Assembly (NCBI GenBank): GCA_020402945.1
Contig: JADBYQ010000012.1
Coordinates: 1 to 54,423 of the forward strand
Direction of reading: 5' to 3'
Source: Cytophagales bacterium
GTDB taxonomy: Bacteria; Bacteroidota; Bacteroidia; Cytophagales; Cyclobacteriaceae
Length of the DNA stretch: 54,423 nucleotides
The position numbers and the translations under genes are program-made. A model generated the notes under the pieces. It was not told the origin of the DNA. It made no database searches and worked only from the letters and a program-made list of their open reading frames with translations. Positions within the stretch are counted from its first letter, which is position 1, and each line of letters starts with the position of its first letter. Positions 7,885 to 17,166 of the stretch are shown here, one piece after another.

Positions 7885-8473
7885 GATTGCATATTTAAAA
7901 GGAAAACTCGTTCACAAAGACCCGACTCACGCCATTATTGAAGTGAATGGAGTGGGGTATCAGGTTAATATTTCGCTCAACACCTTTGCCGAGATAAAGG
8001 ACAAGGAAGAGATTAAGCTTACTACCCATTTTCATGTGCGTGAAGACGCTCAGGTACTGTTTGGGTTTGCCACGGAGGCGGAGAAGCAAATGTTCCAATA
8101 TTTGATATCGGTAAATGGAGTAGGACCCAGCACAGCCATGGTGGTATTGTCTTACTTGCCTCCGGAAGAATTGAAGTCTGCCATTGTGCGCGAGGATGCA
8201 GCAGCCCTGCAAGCCGTGAAGGGTATCGGGGGAAAGACTGCCCTTCGGTTAATCCTGGAATTAAAAGACAAATTAAAGCGCGAAACAACCGAAGATTTGC
8301 CCGGAAATACAGGGTTAATACGCAATACCGTGCGCCACGAGGCGTTAAGTGCGTTGGTGACTTTGGGTATTGCCAAACCGGCCGCTGAAAAAAGCATTGA
8401 TGCGGTGCTAAAAAGGTCTGGAAATACCGTTAGTTTGGAGGAGCTAGTGAAGCAAGCATTAAAAAACGCCTAA
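7883..8473 (+). CDS. ruvA: Holliday junction branch migration protein RuvA
   Basis: A 196-aa protein that binds Holliday junctions as a tetramer and loads the RuvB motor during recombination and repair. The N-terminal OB fold starts MIAYLKGKLVHKDPTHAII. The central domain holds two helix-hairpin-helix motifs (VNGVGPSTA near 75 and VKGIGGKTA near 110), and the C-terminal three-helix domain that contacts RuvB is complete. The length is normal. It sits between the malic enzyme gene and sprA, the usual Bacteroidota arrangement, and ends four bases before the sprA start, so co-transcription with sprA is likely. Confidence 0.96.
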   Translation: MIAYLKGKLVHKDPTHAIIEVNGVGYQVNISLNTFAEIKDKEEIKLTTHFHVREDAQVLFGFATEAEKQMFQYLISVNGVGPSTAMVVLSYLPPEELKSAIVREDAAALQAVKGIGGKTALRLILELKDKLKRETTEDLPGNTGLIRNTVRHEALSALVTLGIAKPAAEKSIDAVLKRSGNTVSLEELVKQALKNA

Positions 8474-8477
8474 CCTT

Positions 8478-11400
8478 TTGTTTGTAATTATTCGGAAGAT
8501 ACACATCGGCCTTGGGCTGGCAATTTGCCTGTTTTTGCTGGGCTCTTTGCCTTCTGCCTATGCCCAAAAAAAGGACTCTACGGGCACCGGCTCAGCCGAC
8601 ACGGTCAAGTTCAAAACAATCAATCCGTATAGACCCAGTTATCGCCCGCCCGATCGGTATGGAGATCCCTTCTCTAATTACTCTACCTTCTCTCCGCTTT
8701 TTTTAAGAAACCCCAAGAGCCTTAACACCGATGTGCAGATCGATTCGGGCATGAACTATAACATTCGCGAGCGAATAGGCCGTGTTAATTTCAGGCCGAA
8801 CTCTTCGATGAACTTCGATGAGTTTAGCCGACAGCAAGACAGGCTTTTTAGAAAACAATACTGGCAAACCAAAAGCCAGGCGCTGGATGGCGAGAGCGCG
8901 GTGAGCGGGCGCAATTTGCTTCCGAAATTATACATCAGCCCTGTACTAGACAGGATATTTGGCGGCAGCTCAGTGGAGTTGATTCCCCGCGGGTTTGTCA
9001 CACTCGATTTTGGAGCTTCGTTTCAGACGATCAACAACCCGAGTATTCCTATCCGGCAGCAGAGCAATGGAGGTTTTGAATTCGATCAGCAGATCAGTTT
9101 AAATGTGACGGGCAAAGTAGGGGAGAAACTGAAGGTCACTACCAATTTTGATAACAACAACTCGTTCGACTTTCAAAATAATATGAAGGTTGAGTTCACC
9201 GGCTTCAAAGAAGATATGTTGAAGAAATTGGAAATAGGGAATGTGAGTTTACCGTTGAATAATAGTCTCATCAGTGGTTCTCAAAACTTATTTGGTATCA
9301 AGGCGCAACTTCAATTTGGAAAATTATTTGTGACGGCCATTGCTAGTACCCAGCGAGGCAAGCAATCATCGATCAAAGTAGCAGGTAATTCAAGTGGTAC
9401 TTCGCAAGGCAGACCGTTTAAGATTCAAGGATCTAACTACGATGAAAACCGTCACTTTTTTCTCAGCCAATTTTTTAGAGATAACTATGAAGAATGGCTC
9501 AAGACTTTGCCACAAATTTTTTCAGGCGTAAACATTACGCGGATTGAAGTGTACTCCATCAACCGATCAAACGACACCCAAACCAATCGCGATATAGTGG
9601 CCTTCATGGATATGGGTGAGTCTGACAAAATTTACAACAAAGTTGCCTTCACGAGTTTTGCCGGTGATCGTGCTCCCAGTAAAAATGAAAACAATAATTT
9701 GTTTGATAAGCTTAAGACCATCCCCGCCCGATCAGATACGATCAATGGATTTCTGATCAATCAATTAGGCCTAGCCAATGGAACAGATTTTGAGAAAATC
9801 ACCAGTGCCAGAAAGCTGGCTGCATCTGAGTTTTCATTCAATAGTCAGCTAGGATACATCACGCTTCAACGTAAACTGCAAAATGACGAAGCACTCGCGG
9901 TTGCTTTTGAGTATACCTACAATGGGCAGGTATTCAAGGTGGGTGAGCTAACAGAAGACTATTCCAACAAGCCACCAAAGGATGTGGTTTTTTTAAAGAT
10001 GCTGCGCCCTCGAAAAATTGCTGTGAAAGATGAGACAGGAAAAATTTTGCCGACCTGGAATTTGATGATGAAAAACATCTACAGTCTCAATGTGTCTTCA
10101 CTCACGCGGGATGGATTTCAACTGCGCATGATCTACCGCGATGACCGCACGGGTTTAGATAATCCAGTATTGCAGGATGGAGTTGTTACCCGCACCCGAC
10201 AATTGATACAGGCGTTTGGTTTGGATAGACTGAATCCATATAACGATCCACAGCCCGATGGTAATTTTGATTTTGTAGAAGGCGTTACTGTGAACACCGC
10301 CACGGGATTAATCATTTTCCCCAACTTGGAGCCGTTTAATAAACCACTCCGCGACCTTTTTAAGTTAGAGGAACCTGCCTTGGCTGCTACGCTTCGAGAC
10401 AAGTATCTGTATGACACGCTGTATCGAACAACGCAGGTCGAAGCGGCAACAGTTGCCACAAAAAATAAATTTTGGATCGATGGCTCGTTCAAAGCCGGCT
10501 CCGGAAAAGAAATTGTTATTCAGGGGTTTAACATTTCGCCCGGCTCGGTAAAAGTTTTTGCTGGAGGCATGCCCTTGCGCGAAGGAACTGACTATTCAGT
10601 AGATTACACCTTTGGGAAGGTGATCATTCTCAACGATGGCATTTTGAGTTCGGGCAAAGACATAGAAATCACCTACGAACAGCAAGATCCTTTTGCTTTT
10701 CAACAGCGATCTTTGTTAGGTACCCGGTTCGACTACAAGTTGAATGACGATATCAATTTGGGCGGTACTTTTTTGTATTACAACGAGCGGCCTCTCATCT
10801 CACGGAATCTTATTGGTACCGAGCCAGCTCAAAATATTCAATATGGCCTCGACTTCAACATGAAAAAAGATTCCCGCATCTTGACCAAGATGGTGGATGC
10901 GTTGCCCTTTTTGCAAACCAAAGAAAAGTCGAGCATCACTGTCAATGCAGAATTTGCGCAGTTGCTTCCCGGCACCAGCAATGTGATTGATGGCGAGGGT
11001 ACATCGTTCATTGATGATTTTGAGAATACGATCACACCCTACAGTCTTATTTCTCCGCAGGCCTGGAAACTTGCGGCAGTCCCTACTAATGATCCGTTGT
11101 TTGATTTGGCTTCAGGGGGTGCAGCCAACGACATTCGTGCAGGCTATAAGCGAGCAAAGCTGGCGTGGTATCAGGTAGACAATTTGTTTTACAGAGAAAG
11201 CGGAAGCTTCAAACCCCCTAACATTTCATTGGAAGATTTAAAAAATCATTACAGCCGGCCAGTTTTACCGCAGGAGATTTTCCCATACCGTGATGCATTC
11301 ATCGGGAATTTTTATGAACCCATTTTAGACCTGGCTTATTACCCGAACGAACGTGGCCCCTACAACTACAATCCATCTTTCGATGGAAACGAAAAATCAA

Positions 11401-14400
11401 ATTGGGCGGGAGTTACGACCGCTATCCGCAACGAAGTGGATTTTGACAAAGCGAACGTTGAGTATGTTGAATTTTGGTTGATGGATCCTTTTAACGATGC
11501 CCCAAGTGGTAACGGCCGTGTGCTAGTAGATGGGACAATCGGGAAGCCCAACACTACCGGTGGCAAGATGATCCTTCAGCTTGGTAGCATCTCCGAAGAC
11601 GTAACTCGCGATGGCAAACACGGGTTTGAAAACGGGTTGCCGCGCGAGCCGGGATTAACAACCGGAGTAACAACAACGAATTGGGGTAAGGTAACGACTC
11701 AGCAGTATTTGAACAATGCATTCGACAGCAACCCCACGTCACGGGCAAGCCAGGATGTGGGGATGGATGGGTTGAACAACGGGGAAGAGAGAGTTAAGTT
11801 TCCAGCTACAGCCGGTTTGGAAGACCCATCGTCTGATGATTTTAAATATTTTTTAGGAGATGAATTTAACAATAAGGATGCTAAAATTCTAGAACGCTAC
11901 AAAAACATCAACGGGCATGATGGCAACTCGCCCATTGTTACGGCCAGTCAATCTTTTGCACAATCAGGAAGTCCACTTCCCGATAATGAAGATTTAAACC
12001 AAGACAATACGCTAAGCGATCTGGAAGAATATTATTCGTATAACATTGATCTTCCCGCTAAGGGCCTCGAGGTAGGCAATAAATTTATCGTAGACAAGAT
12101 AAAGCCTGAACGGATAGGCGATCAGGCAAATAATGATGGCCTAACTTGGTATCTCTTCCGCATACCTATTCGCCAATTTGATCCAGCGGGAACGGTAGGA
12201 AAGATCAATGGTTTTAAGTCCATTCGTTTCGCGCGGATGATGGTGACGGGATTTTCTGAGCCGGTGGTATTGCGTTTTGCAAATTTTAGAATGGTGGGAA
12301 ACCGTTGGAGAAGATACGAAGCAGCGTTGAAAGATCCTGGAAATGTTTCCAAACCCGATGATAATATCGATAACTTCACTGTCTCTGCCGTTAACATAGA
12401 AGACAACGGTCAGCCTGACGAAAAAAAACCTGGTTATGTAGAGCCACTTAATCGCGATCGTGATGTTACCTCAGTGCAGCAGCGAAGATTGAACGAACAA
12501 TCGTTGCAAATGTGTGTGAATAATTTACCTGATGGGCAGGCCAGAGCAGTTTTCAAAAACGTTTCGCTCGATTTTTTTAATTACGGCCGCATCAAAATGT
12601 TCTTGAGCGCCAATGACCAAAGCAAGGTGGCGAAAGACAATCAGTTGACTGGCTTTCTTCGTCTCGGTACTGATTTCGAACAAAATTATTATGAGATCGA
12701 GTTGCCCTTAAAAATCACGCCACCCGATACCAGAGAACCAAGAGACATCTGGCCGGAACAGAATCAGATCGATCTGGATCTTAATGAGCTTTATGCACTG
12801 AAGGTGCAACGCGATCGTGAAGGATTTGAATTGACGCGGCCATATCCGCAAAATAGTGTAAAGCAAGTAGGTAAGCATGGAATACGAATTGTGGGCCGAC
12901 CCGATTTGGCGCAAGTACAAGTGATGATGATTGGCGTGCGCAATCCGCGCAGCGATGATGCTCAGCCGCTGAGTGTTTGCATTTGGGCTAATGAACTTCG
13001 CCTTACTGAATTTGATCGGACGGCCGGCATTGCAGCCAACGTAGTGCTCAATGCGAAACTCGCTGATCTCGGAAATATTTCTGGTTCTTATCGGCACATT
13101 GGTTTTGGTTTTGGCGGGGTGCAATCAAAAATTGCAGAGCGCGCGCGTGGCGAGACCAACGCGTTTGATATTTCGGGAAGTATCAATGTAGATAGATTAT
13201 TGCCACCTAAGTTGGGGTTAAAAATTCCAATGTTCTTTAGCTATGAGTCCAATGTCATTAGCCCGAATTTTGATCCGGCCAATCCGGATGTACGACTGTC
13301 GGCAGCACTCAAGTCATTCAACACCGATGCCGAGCGAAGTAGTTACCTCGACCTCATTCAAGATCGCACCACCAGACGAAGTTTGAATTTTACCAACGTG
13401 CGAAAGGTGAAAGTAAAGAAAGATGCCAAATCTCACATTTATGACGTAGAGAATTTCGCATTTACGTATGCCTACTCAGAGGCGAACCACACGAATTTTA
13501 GTCTGATTACAGACACTCGCAGAAGCATCAAAGGAGCAGTTGCGTGGCAATATGCCAGCACATTCAAAGGCTTTGAACCCTTCAAAAACATGAAGGTTTT
13601 TTCCTCGAAGCACCTTCAGTTTATTAAGGACTTCAACTTTAATCCGATGCCAGCCTCGATCTCGGTGCGGGGAGAGTTGGATCGTTCGTATAGCGAACTC
13701 ACCTATCGAAGTTCAGTCAAGGATGGCAGTTCAAGAGTCAACTTACCTAACTATCAAAAGTTTTTTGTCTTCAACCGATACTACAATGTGCGCTGGAATT
13801 TGACCAAGTCGATTTCGGTGGATTACAACTCTACAGTCAACGCAATCATTGATGAGCCCAACGGAGCAATTGACACGCCTGAAAAACAAGATTCTCTGTG
13901 GAACAACCTCAAGCGATTCGGCCGAACAAAAAATTTCGATCAAAATATCACGGCCAACTACAAACTACCATTTGACAAGTTTCCCGTGTTTAATTGGATC
14001 GATGGCGATTACCGATACACGGCAGGCTATAACTGGCGCGCAGGTCCGCTGGAGAAAAATCCTCAATCACAATTGGGCAACATTATTCAGAATACGCGCG
14101 ACCAAAATGTGACGGGCCGTATCGATATGGTAAAACTGTATAACAAAATCGGGTTCTTGAAAAACATTAACTCGCCTCCTCGGCCTTTGCCCCCGCCCGA
14201 TAAAAATAAACCGGCAAAACCTGACACGGTTAAGCGGCCTCCAGAGCTTAAAGGCGCAAAGTTTCTGCTTCGGCTGTTGATGTCAGTGCGGAATGTCAAC
14301 GCGACCTATAAATTTACGGAGGGAACAATTCTACCGGGCTTCACACAAACACCACGGCTGTTTGGATTAGACGATACTTGGGGCTCGCCCGGTGTAGGAT

Positions 14401-15638
14401 TTATTTTGGGCGGCCAGGATCCCAACTTCGCAAAGGCCGCCTCCGAAAAAGGTTGGTTGACTTCAAACAAAAGACTTACCGCGCCCTTTACGCAGAACCA
14501 AGGTACAGACCTAACCCTACGCGCGAATGTAGATTTATCGCCTGATTTTAAAGTTCAGTTGGATGCGAGCAAGGTAAGCAATACCGCATTTCAGGAGATT
14601 TTCAGATATGATTCCGCGACTAACAGATTTAGTGGGATCAGCCCAAGCAGGTCAGGATCCTACAAAATTTCATTTATGACCATCAATACTGCTTTTGCCA
14701 ATAATTCCAGTATCAATTCTGATGTATTCAAACAGTTTGAAGCAAATATTCAAACGATCAAAGGCAGATTCCAGGATATTACCGGACAGACATATCAGGA
14801 TAAATCACAAGATGTACTTATCCCCGCTTTCATAGCCGCTTATTCAGGCACTTCGGCTACTGATGTAAACCTTTCGCCCTTTCCAAAAATCCCTATTCCG
14901 AATTGGCGATTTACCTATGAGGGACTAAACAAAATTTCAGGCATCAAAGATATTTTTCAATCAGTAACTTTAACCCATGGGTATAAATCAAGTTACACGG
15001 TAGTAAATTATTCAAATTCGCTTCAATATGGAGATGTCAACCTAAGCAACCGAGTAGAAGATTACAATGAAACCAGTTTTGCAACGGTGCCCAGTGCGAC
15101 TACAGATCTTTTGATACCCGTTTACATCATCAATCAGGTCATGATCAATGAATCTTTTCAACCGTTGGTTGGTCTTAACTTTCGCACCAAAAGCAAATTA
15201 AGTTTTCGATTTGAATACAAAACCAAAAGAGATGTTTCGTTGAATGTATCAAATGCACAAGTGACAGAGGTAAATGGCAAAGACTGGTCTGCGGAAATAA
15301 GTTTCACAAAAAACAATATGCGTTTACCATTCAAAGACCAAGGGCGAATCATAACCTTAAAAAACAATATCACCTTTTTGTTGAACGTGAGCATGAATAA
15401 CAACCAAACTATTCAGCGTACGCTTGCCGATGCGGCACAACAAGTAGAGGGCGGCAGTACCATCACTAACGGTAACATCAATTTTCAATTCAGGCCGAAT
15501 ATCAGCTATGTGGTAAACCAAAAACTGACCATTCAAATGTATGGCGACCATAACACGAATGAGCCGTTGGTCACTAACTCCTTCCCACGCACCAATACCA
15601 GGGTGGGCTTTAAAATACTTTTCAATCTGGCACCCTAA
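8478..15638 (+). CDS. sprA: SprA, type IX secretion outer-membrane translocon / gliding motility protein
   Basis: A 2386-aa outer-membrane protein. SprA forms the giant beta-barrel through which type IX secretion substrates leave the cell, and in gliders it is needed for motility. A signal peptide is clear (hydrophobic core about 9-25, cleavage after AYA before QKKD). The conserved SprA segment SFIDDFE lies near residue 843, and the whole protein is rich in alternating beta-strand and Asn/Asp loop sequence; the length matches family members of about 2300-2400 aa. The start is a TTG at 8478: an in-frame stop at 8460-8462 limits extension and no ATG lies before the signal peptide. The order ruvA-sprA-gcvH is conserved in the phylum. 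A possible client with a sorting domain is encoded at 45985. Confidence 0.95.
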   Translation: MFVIIRKIHIGLGLAICLFLLGSLPSAYAQKKDSTGTGSADTVKFKTINPYRPSYRPPDRYGDPFSNYSTFSPLFLRNPKSLNTDVQIDSGMNYNIRERIGRVNFRPNSSMNFDEFSRQQDRLFRKQYWQTKSQALDGESAVSGRNLLPKLYISPVLDRIFGGSSVELIPRGFVTLDFGASFQTINNPSIPIRQQSNGGFEFDQQISLNVTGKVGEKLKVTTNFDNNNSFDFQNNMKVEFTGFKEDMLKKLEIGNVSLPLNNSLISGSQNLFGIKAQLQFGKLFVTAIASTQRGKQSSIKVAGNSSGTSQGRPFKIQGSNYDENRHFFLSQFFRDNYEEWLKTLPQIFSGVNITRIEVYSINRSNDTQTNRDIVAFMDMGESDKIYNKVAFTSFAGDRAPSKNENNNLFDKLKTIPARSDTINGFLINQLGLANGTDFEKITSARKLAASEFSFNSQLGYITLQRKLQNDEALAVAFEYTYNGQVFKVGELTEDYSNKPPKDVVFLKMLRPRKIAVKDETGKILPTWNLMMKNIYSLNVSSLTRDGFQLRMIYRDDRTGLDNPVLQDGVVTRTRQLIQAFGLDRLNPYNDPQPDGNFDFVEGVTVNTATGLIIFPNLEPFNKPLRDLFKLEEPALAATLRDKYLYDTLYRTTQVEAATVATKNKFWIDGSFKAGSGKEIVIQGFNISPGSVKVFAGGMPLREGTDYSVDYTFGKVIILNDGILSSGKDIEITYEQQDPFAFQQRSLLGTRFDYKLNDDINLGGTFLYYNERPLISRNLIGTEPAQNIQYGLDFNMKKDSRILTKMVDALPFLQTKEKSSITVNAEFAQLLPGTSNVIDGEGTSFIDDFENTITPYSLISPQAWKLAAVPTNDPLFDLASGGAANDIRAGYKRAKLAWYQVDNLFYRESGSFKPPNISLEDLKNHYSRPVLPQEIFPYRDAFIGNFYEPILDLAYYPNERGPYNYNPSFDGNEKSNWAGVTTAIRNEVDFDKANVEYVEFWLMDPFNDAPSGNGRVLVDGTIGKPNTTGGKMILQLGSISEDVTRDGKHGFENGLPREPGLTTGVTTTNWGKVTTQQYLNNAFDSNPTSRASQDVGMDGLNNGEERVKFPATAGLEDPSSDDFKYFLGDEFNNKDAKILERYKNINGHDGNSPIVTASQSFAQSGSPLPDNEDLNQDNTLSDLEEYYSYNIDLPAKGLEVGNKFIVDKIKPERIGDQANNDGLTWYLFRIPIRQFDPAGTVGKINGFKSIRFARMMVTGFSEPVVLRFANFRMVGNRWRRYEAALKDPGNVSKPDDNIDNFTVSAVNIEDNGQPDEKKPGYVEPLNRDRDVTSVQQRRLNEQSLQMCVNNLPDGQARAVFKNVSLDFFNYGRIKMFLSANDQSKVAKDNQLTGFLRLGTDFEQNYYEIELPLKITPPDTREPRDIWPEQNQIDLDLNELYALKVQRDREGFELTRPYPQNSVKQVGKHGIRIVGRPDLAQVQVMMIGVRNPRSDDAQPLSVCIWANELRLTEFDRTAGIAANVVLNAKLADLGNISGSYRHIGFGFGGVQSKIAERARGETNAFDISGSINVDRLLPPKLGLKIPMFFSYESNVISPNFDPANPDVRLSAALKSFNTDAERSSYLDLIQDRTTRRSLNFTNVRKVKVKKDAKSHIYDVENFAFTYAYSEANHTNFSLITDTRRSIKGAVAWQYASTFKGFEPFKNMKVFSSKHLQFIKDFNFNPMPASISVRGELDRSYSELTYRSSVKDGSSRVNLPNYQKFFVFNRYYNVRWNLTKSISVDYNSTVNAIIDEPNGAIDTPEKQDSLWNNLKRFGRTKNFDQNITANYKLPFDKFPVFNWIDGDYRYTAGYNWRAGPLEKNPQSQLGNIIQNTRDQNVTGRIDMVKLYNKIGFLKNINSPPRPLPPPDKNKPAKPDTVKRPPELKGAKFLLRLLMSVRNVNATYKFTEGTILPGFTQTPRLFGLDDTWGSPGVGFILGGQDPNFAKAASEKGWLTSNKRLTAPFTQNQGTDLTLRANVDLSPDFKVQLDASKVSNTAFQEIFRYDSATNRFSGISPSRSGSYKISFMTINTAFANNSSINSDVFKQFEANIQTIKGRFQDITGQTYQDKSQDVLIPAFIAAYSGTSATDVNLSPFPKIPIPNWRFTYEGLNKISGIKDIFQSVTLTHGYKSSYTVVNYSNSLQYGDVNLSNRVEDYNETSFATVPSATTDLLIPVYIINQVMINESFQPLVGLNFRTKSKLSFRFEYKTKRDVSLNVSNAQVTEVNGKDWSAEISFTKNNMRLPFKDQGRIITLKNNITFLLNVSMNNNQTIQRTLADAAQQVEGGSTITNGNINFQFRPNISYVVNQKLTIQMYGDHNTNEPLVTNSFPRTNTRVGFKILFNLAP

Positions 15639-15660
15639 ATTCTTCTATCGGCTAGACGTC

Positions 15661-15679
15661 AGACCGCTCTAAGCGGTCT
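15661..15679 (+). terminator. Hairpin after sprA
   Basis: A perfect 8-base inverted repeat, AGACCGCT and AGCGGTCT, with a 3-base loop, begins 23 bases after the sprA stop. No T-run follows, so it is at best a weak terminator or an mRNA 3' stabiliser. Confidence 0.45.
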
Positions 15680-15736
15680 AACGCCTTTGATTATAAAGTT
15701 TTGCCAACAACAGATTTATACATCACACTTTTAAAG

Positions 15737-15745
15737 TATTTTTGC
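15737..15745 (+). promoter_or_regulatory. Bacteroidota-type -7 box before gcvH
   Basis: TATTTTTGC fits the TAnnTTTGC -7 consensus and ends 18 bases before the gcvH ATG. No good TTTG -33 element is found at the expected distance. The box supports the ATG at 15764 over any upstream start. Confidence 0.5.
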
Positions 15746-15763
15746 TGCCTAATCTTAACTATT

Positions 15764-16144
15764 ATGAGCATACCTGAAGGACTAAAATACACCAAAGACC
15801 ATGAATGGATTAAAATAGACGGAAACATCGCCACCGTGGGCATTACTGATTTTGCACAGGGCGAACTGGGCGATATTGTTTATGTTGATATTTCATCGGT
15901 CGGTAATCAGGTTGGTCAGCACGAGGTGTTTGGAACGGTGGAGGCTGTAAAAACGGTTTCGGATTTGTTTATGCCCATTTCTGGTAAAGTGATAGAATTC
16001 AACAAAGCACTAGATACAGCTCCCGAAAAGGTAAACAGCGATCCGTATGGTGATGGCTGGATGGTAAAAGTGGAGCTTTCGAATGCATCAGAAGTGGCAA
16101 GTCTCCTAACGGCTGCACAATACAAGGAACTTATTGGTAAATAA
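15764..16144 (+). CDS. gcvH: Glycine cleavage system H protein
   Basis: A 126-aa lipoyl carrier that shuttles the aminomethyl group between the P, T and L proteins of the glycine cleavage system. The start [17 protein letters not shown] and the lipoylation site in [10 protein letters not shown] (Lys63) are typical, as is the C-terminal [11 protein letters not shown]. The ATG at 15764 is chosen: it gives the family N-terminus and follows a TAnnTTTGC promoter box, while an in-frame TTG at 15701 would add 21 unrelated residues. It lies downstream of sprA as in many Bacteroidota. The next gene, lipoyl synthase, makes its cofactor, a neat functional pairing. Confidence 0.96.
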   Translation: MSIPEGLKYTKDHEWIKIDGNIATVGITDFAQGELGDIVYVDISSVGNQVGQHEVFGTVEAVKTVSDLFMPISGKVIEFNKALDTAPEKVNSDPYGDGWMVKVELSNASEVASLLTAAQYKELIGK

Positions 16145-16148
16145 AATA

Positions 16149-16208
16149 GTATTGAGATTTGAGTATAGAGAACATTAATCTCAATACGCATACCTCACAT
16201 CTCAATAC
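16149..16208. repeat. Inverted plus direct repeat between gcvH and lipA
   Basis: GTATTGAGAT (16149-16158) is the reverse complement of ATCTCAATAC, which occurs twice (16178-16187 and 16199-16208). The first arm can form a 10-bp hairpin with either copy, and the last copy ends 8 bases before the lipA start. Alternative hairpins could act as a switch, or this may only be a local duplication. Confidence 0.6.
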
Positions 16209-16216
16209 GTAGTACT

Positions 16217-17101
16217 ATGATCGAACTCCCAACGATATCGGCTGAGCAAACCCGTAAAAAGAAACCCGATTGGCTTCGCGTAAAATTGCCTATTGGGCCT
16301 GAGTATGCTAAAGTTCGGAAATTGGTAGACGAGCATAAGCTCCACACCATCTGTGAAAGTGGCAATTGCCCTAATATGGGTGAGTGTTGGGGAGAAGGCA
16401 CAGCTACCTTTATGATTTTGGGAAATGTTTGCACCCGCAGTTGCACCTTTTGTGCGGTGGCAACAGGCAGGCCTACCGAGTATGATACTGACGAACCTCA
16501 ACGGGTAGCAGAAGCAATCAAGTTAATGGGCGTCAAGCATGCTGTGATCACATCGGTGAATCGCGATGAGTTGAAAGACCGAGGTGCTGAGGTTTGGTAT
16601 CAGACGGTTGTTCAAACAAAAGCACTGAGTCCTACTACCACCATCGAAACGTTAATTCCTGACACTAAAGGAAATTGGGATGCGCTCTACCGAATGATTG
16701 ATGGCGGCCAAGAAGTCGTTTCTCATAACATGGAGACTGTTGGACGACTCTACCGCATGGTGCGACCTCAAGCGAAGTATGAAAGAAGCCTGGAGCAAAT
16801 AAAAAGAACTCGTGAAGCCGGCAAGCGAACTAAATCGGGCATCATGCTTGGCGTGGGCGAAACCAAGGAAGAGCTATACAAAGCGATAGATGATTTGGTT
16901 GAAAATGGACTAATGATCTTGACGCTCGGTCAATATTTACAGCCCACCAAAATGCATCTAGACGTGGCAGAGTTTATTCACCCTGAAACATTTGAGATGT
17001 ACAAAGAAGAGGGGTTGAAGAGAGGCTTGAAATATGTGGAGGCAGGACCACTCGTTCGCTCATCCTATCATGCAGAGCGGCATGTCAATGTGCCGATGTA
17101 A
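16217..17101 (+). CDS. lipA: Lipoyl synthase
   Basis: A 294-aa radical SAM enzyme that inserts two sulfurs into octanoyl groups on carrier proteins such as GcvH. The auxiliary cluster cysteines C46, C51 and C57 ([12 protein letters not shown]) and the radical SAM triad C72, C76, C79 (CTRSCTFC) are present. The conserved serine ligand lies in the C-terminal LVRSSYHAE. Length and start are normal. It follows gcvH by 72 bases that carry an inverted repeat. Convergent to the M28 peptidase gene, with a hairpin between them. Confidence 0.96.
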   Translation: MIELPTISAEQTRKKKPDWLRVKLPIGPEYAKVRKLVDEHKLHTICESGNCPNMGECWGEGTATFMILGNVCTRSCTFCAVATGRPTEYDTDEPQRVAEAIKLMGVKHAVITSVNRDELKDRGAEVWYQTVVQTKALSPTTTIETLIPDTKGNWDALYRMIDGGQEVVSHNMETVGRLYRMVRPQAKYERSLEQIKRTREAGKRTKSGIMLGVGETKEELYKAIDDLVENGLMILTLGQYLQPTKMHLDVAEFIHPETFEMYKEEGLKRGLKYVEAGPLVRSSYHAERHVNVPM

Positions 17102-17110
17102 TAAAGTTAC

Positions 17111-17157
17111 CGATTCCCCGTTCCCGGGAAACAAAAACAAGAAACCGGGAACAGGAA
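17111..17157. terminator. GC-rich hairpin between convergent lipA and M28 peptidase genes
   Basis: GTTCCCGG (17120-17127) pairs with CCGGGAAC (17145-17152), and flanking TTCC/GGAA extend the stem with one small bulge. The loop is A-rich. It lies between two convergent genes and may stop transcription from both sides, though T-runs are poor. Confidence 0.55.
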
Positions 17158-17166
17158 ACTGATTCC

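Noticed and set aside
7464-7892. A 142-codon minus-strand ORF across the malic enzyme-ruvA junction
   Set aside because: It covers conserved coding sequence on the other strand and low-complexity repeats; no recognisable domain.
12708-13124. A 138-codon minus-strand ORF inside sprA
   Set aside because: Antisense shadow of conserved SprA sequence; composition of a chance ORF.
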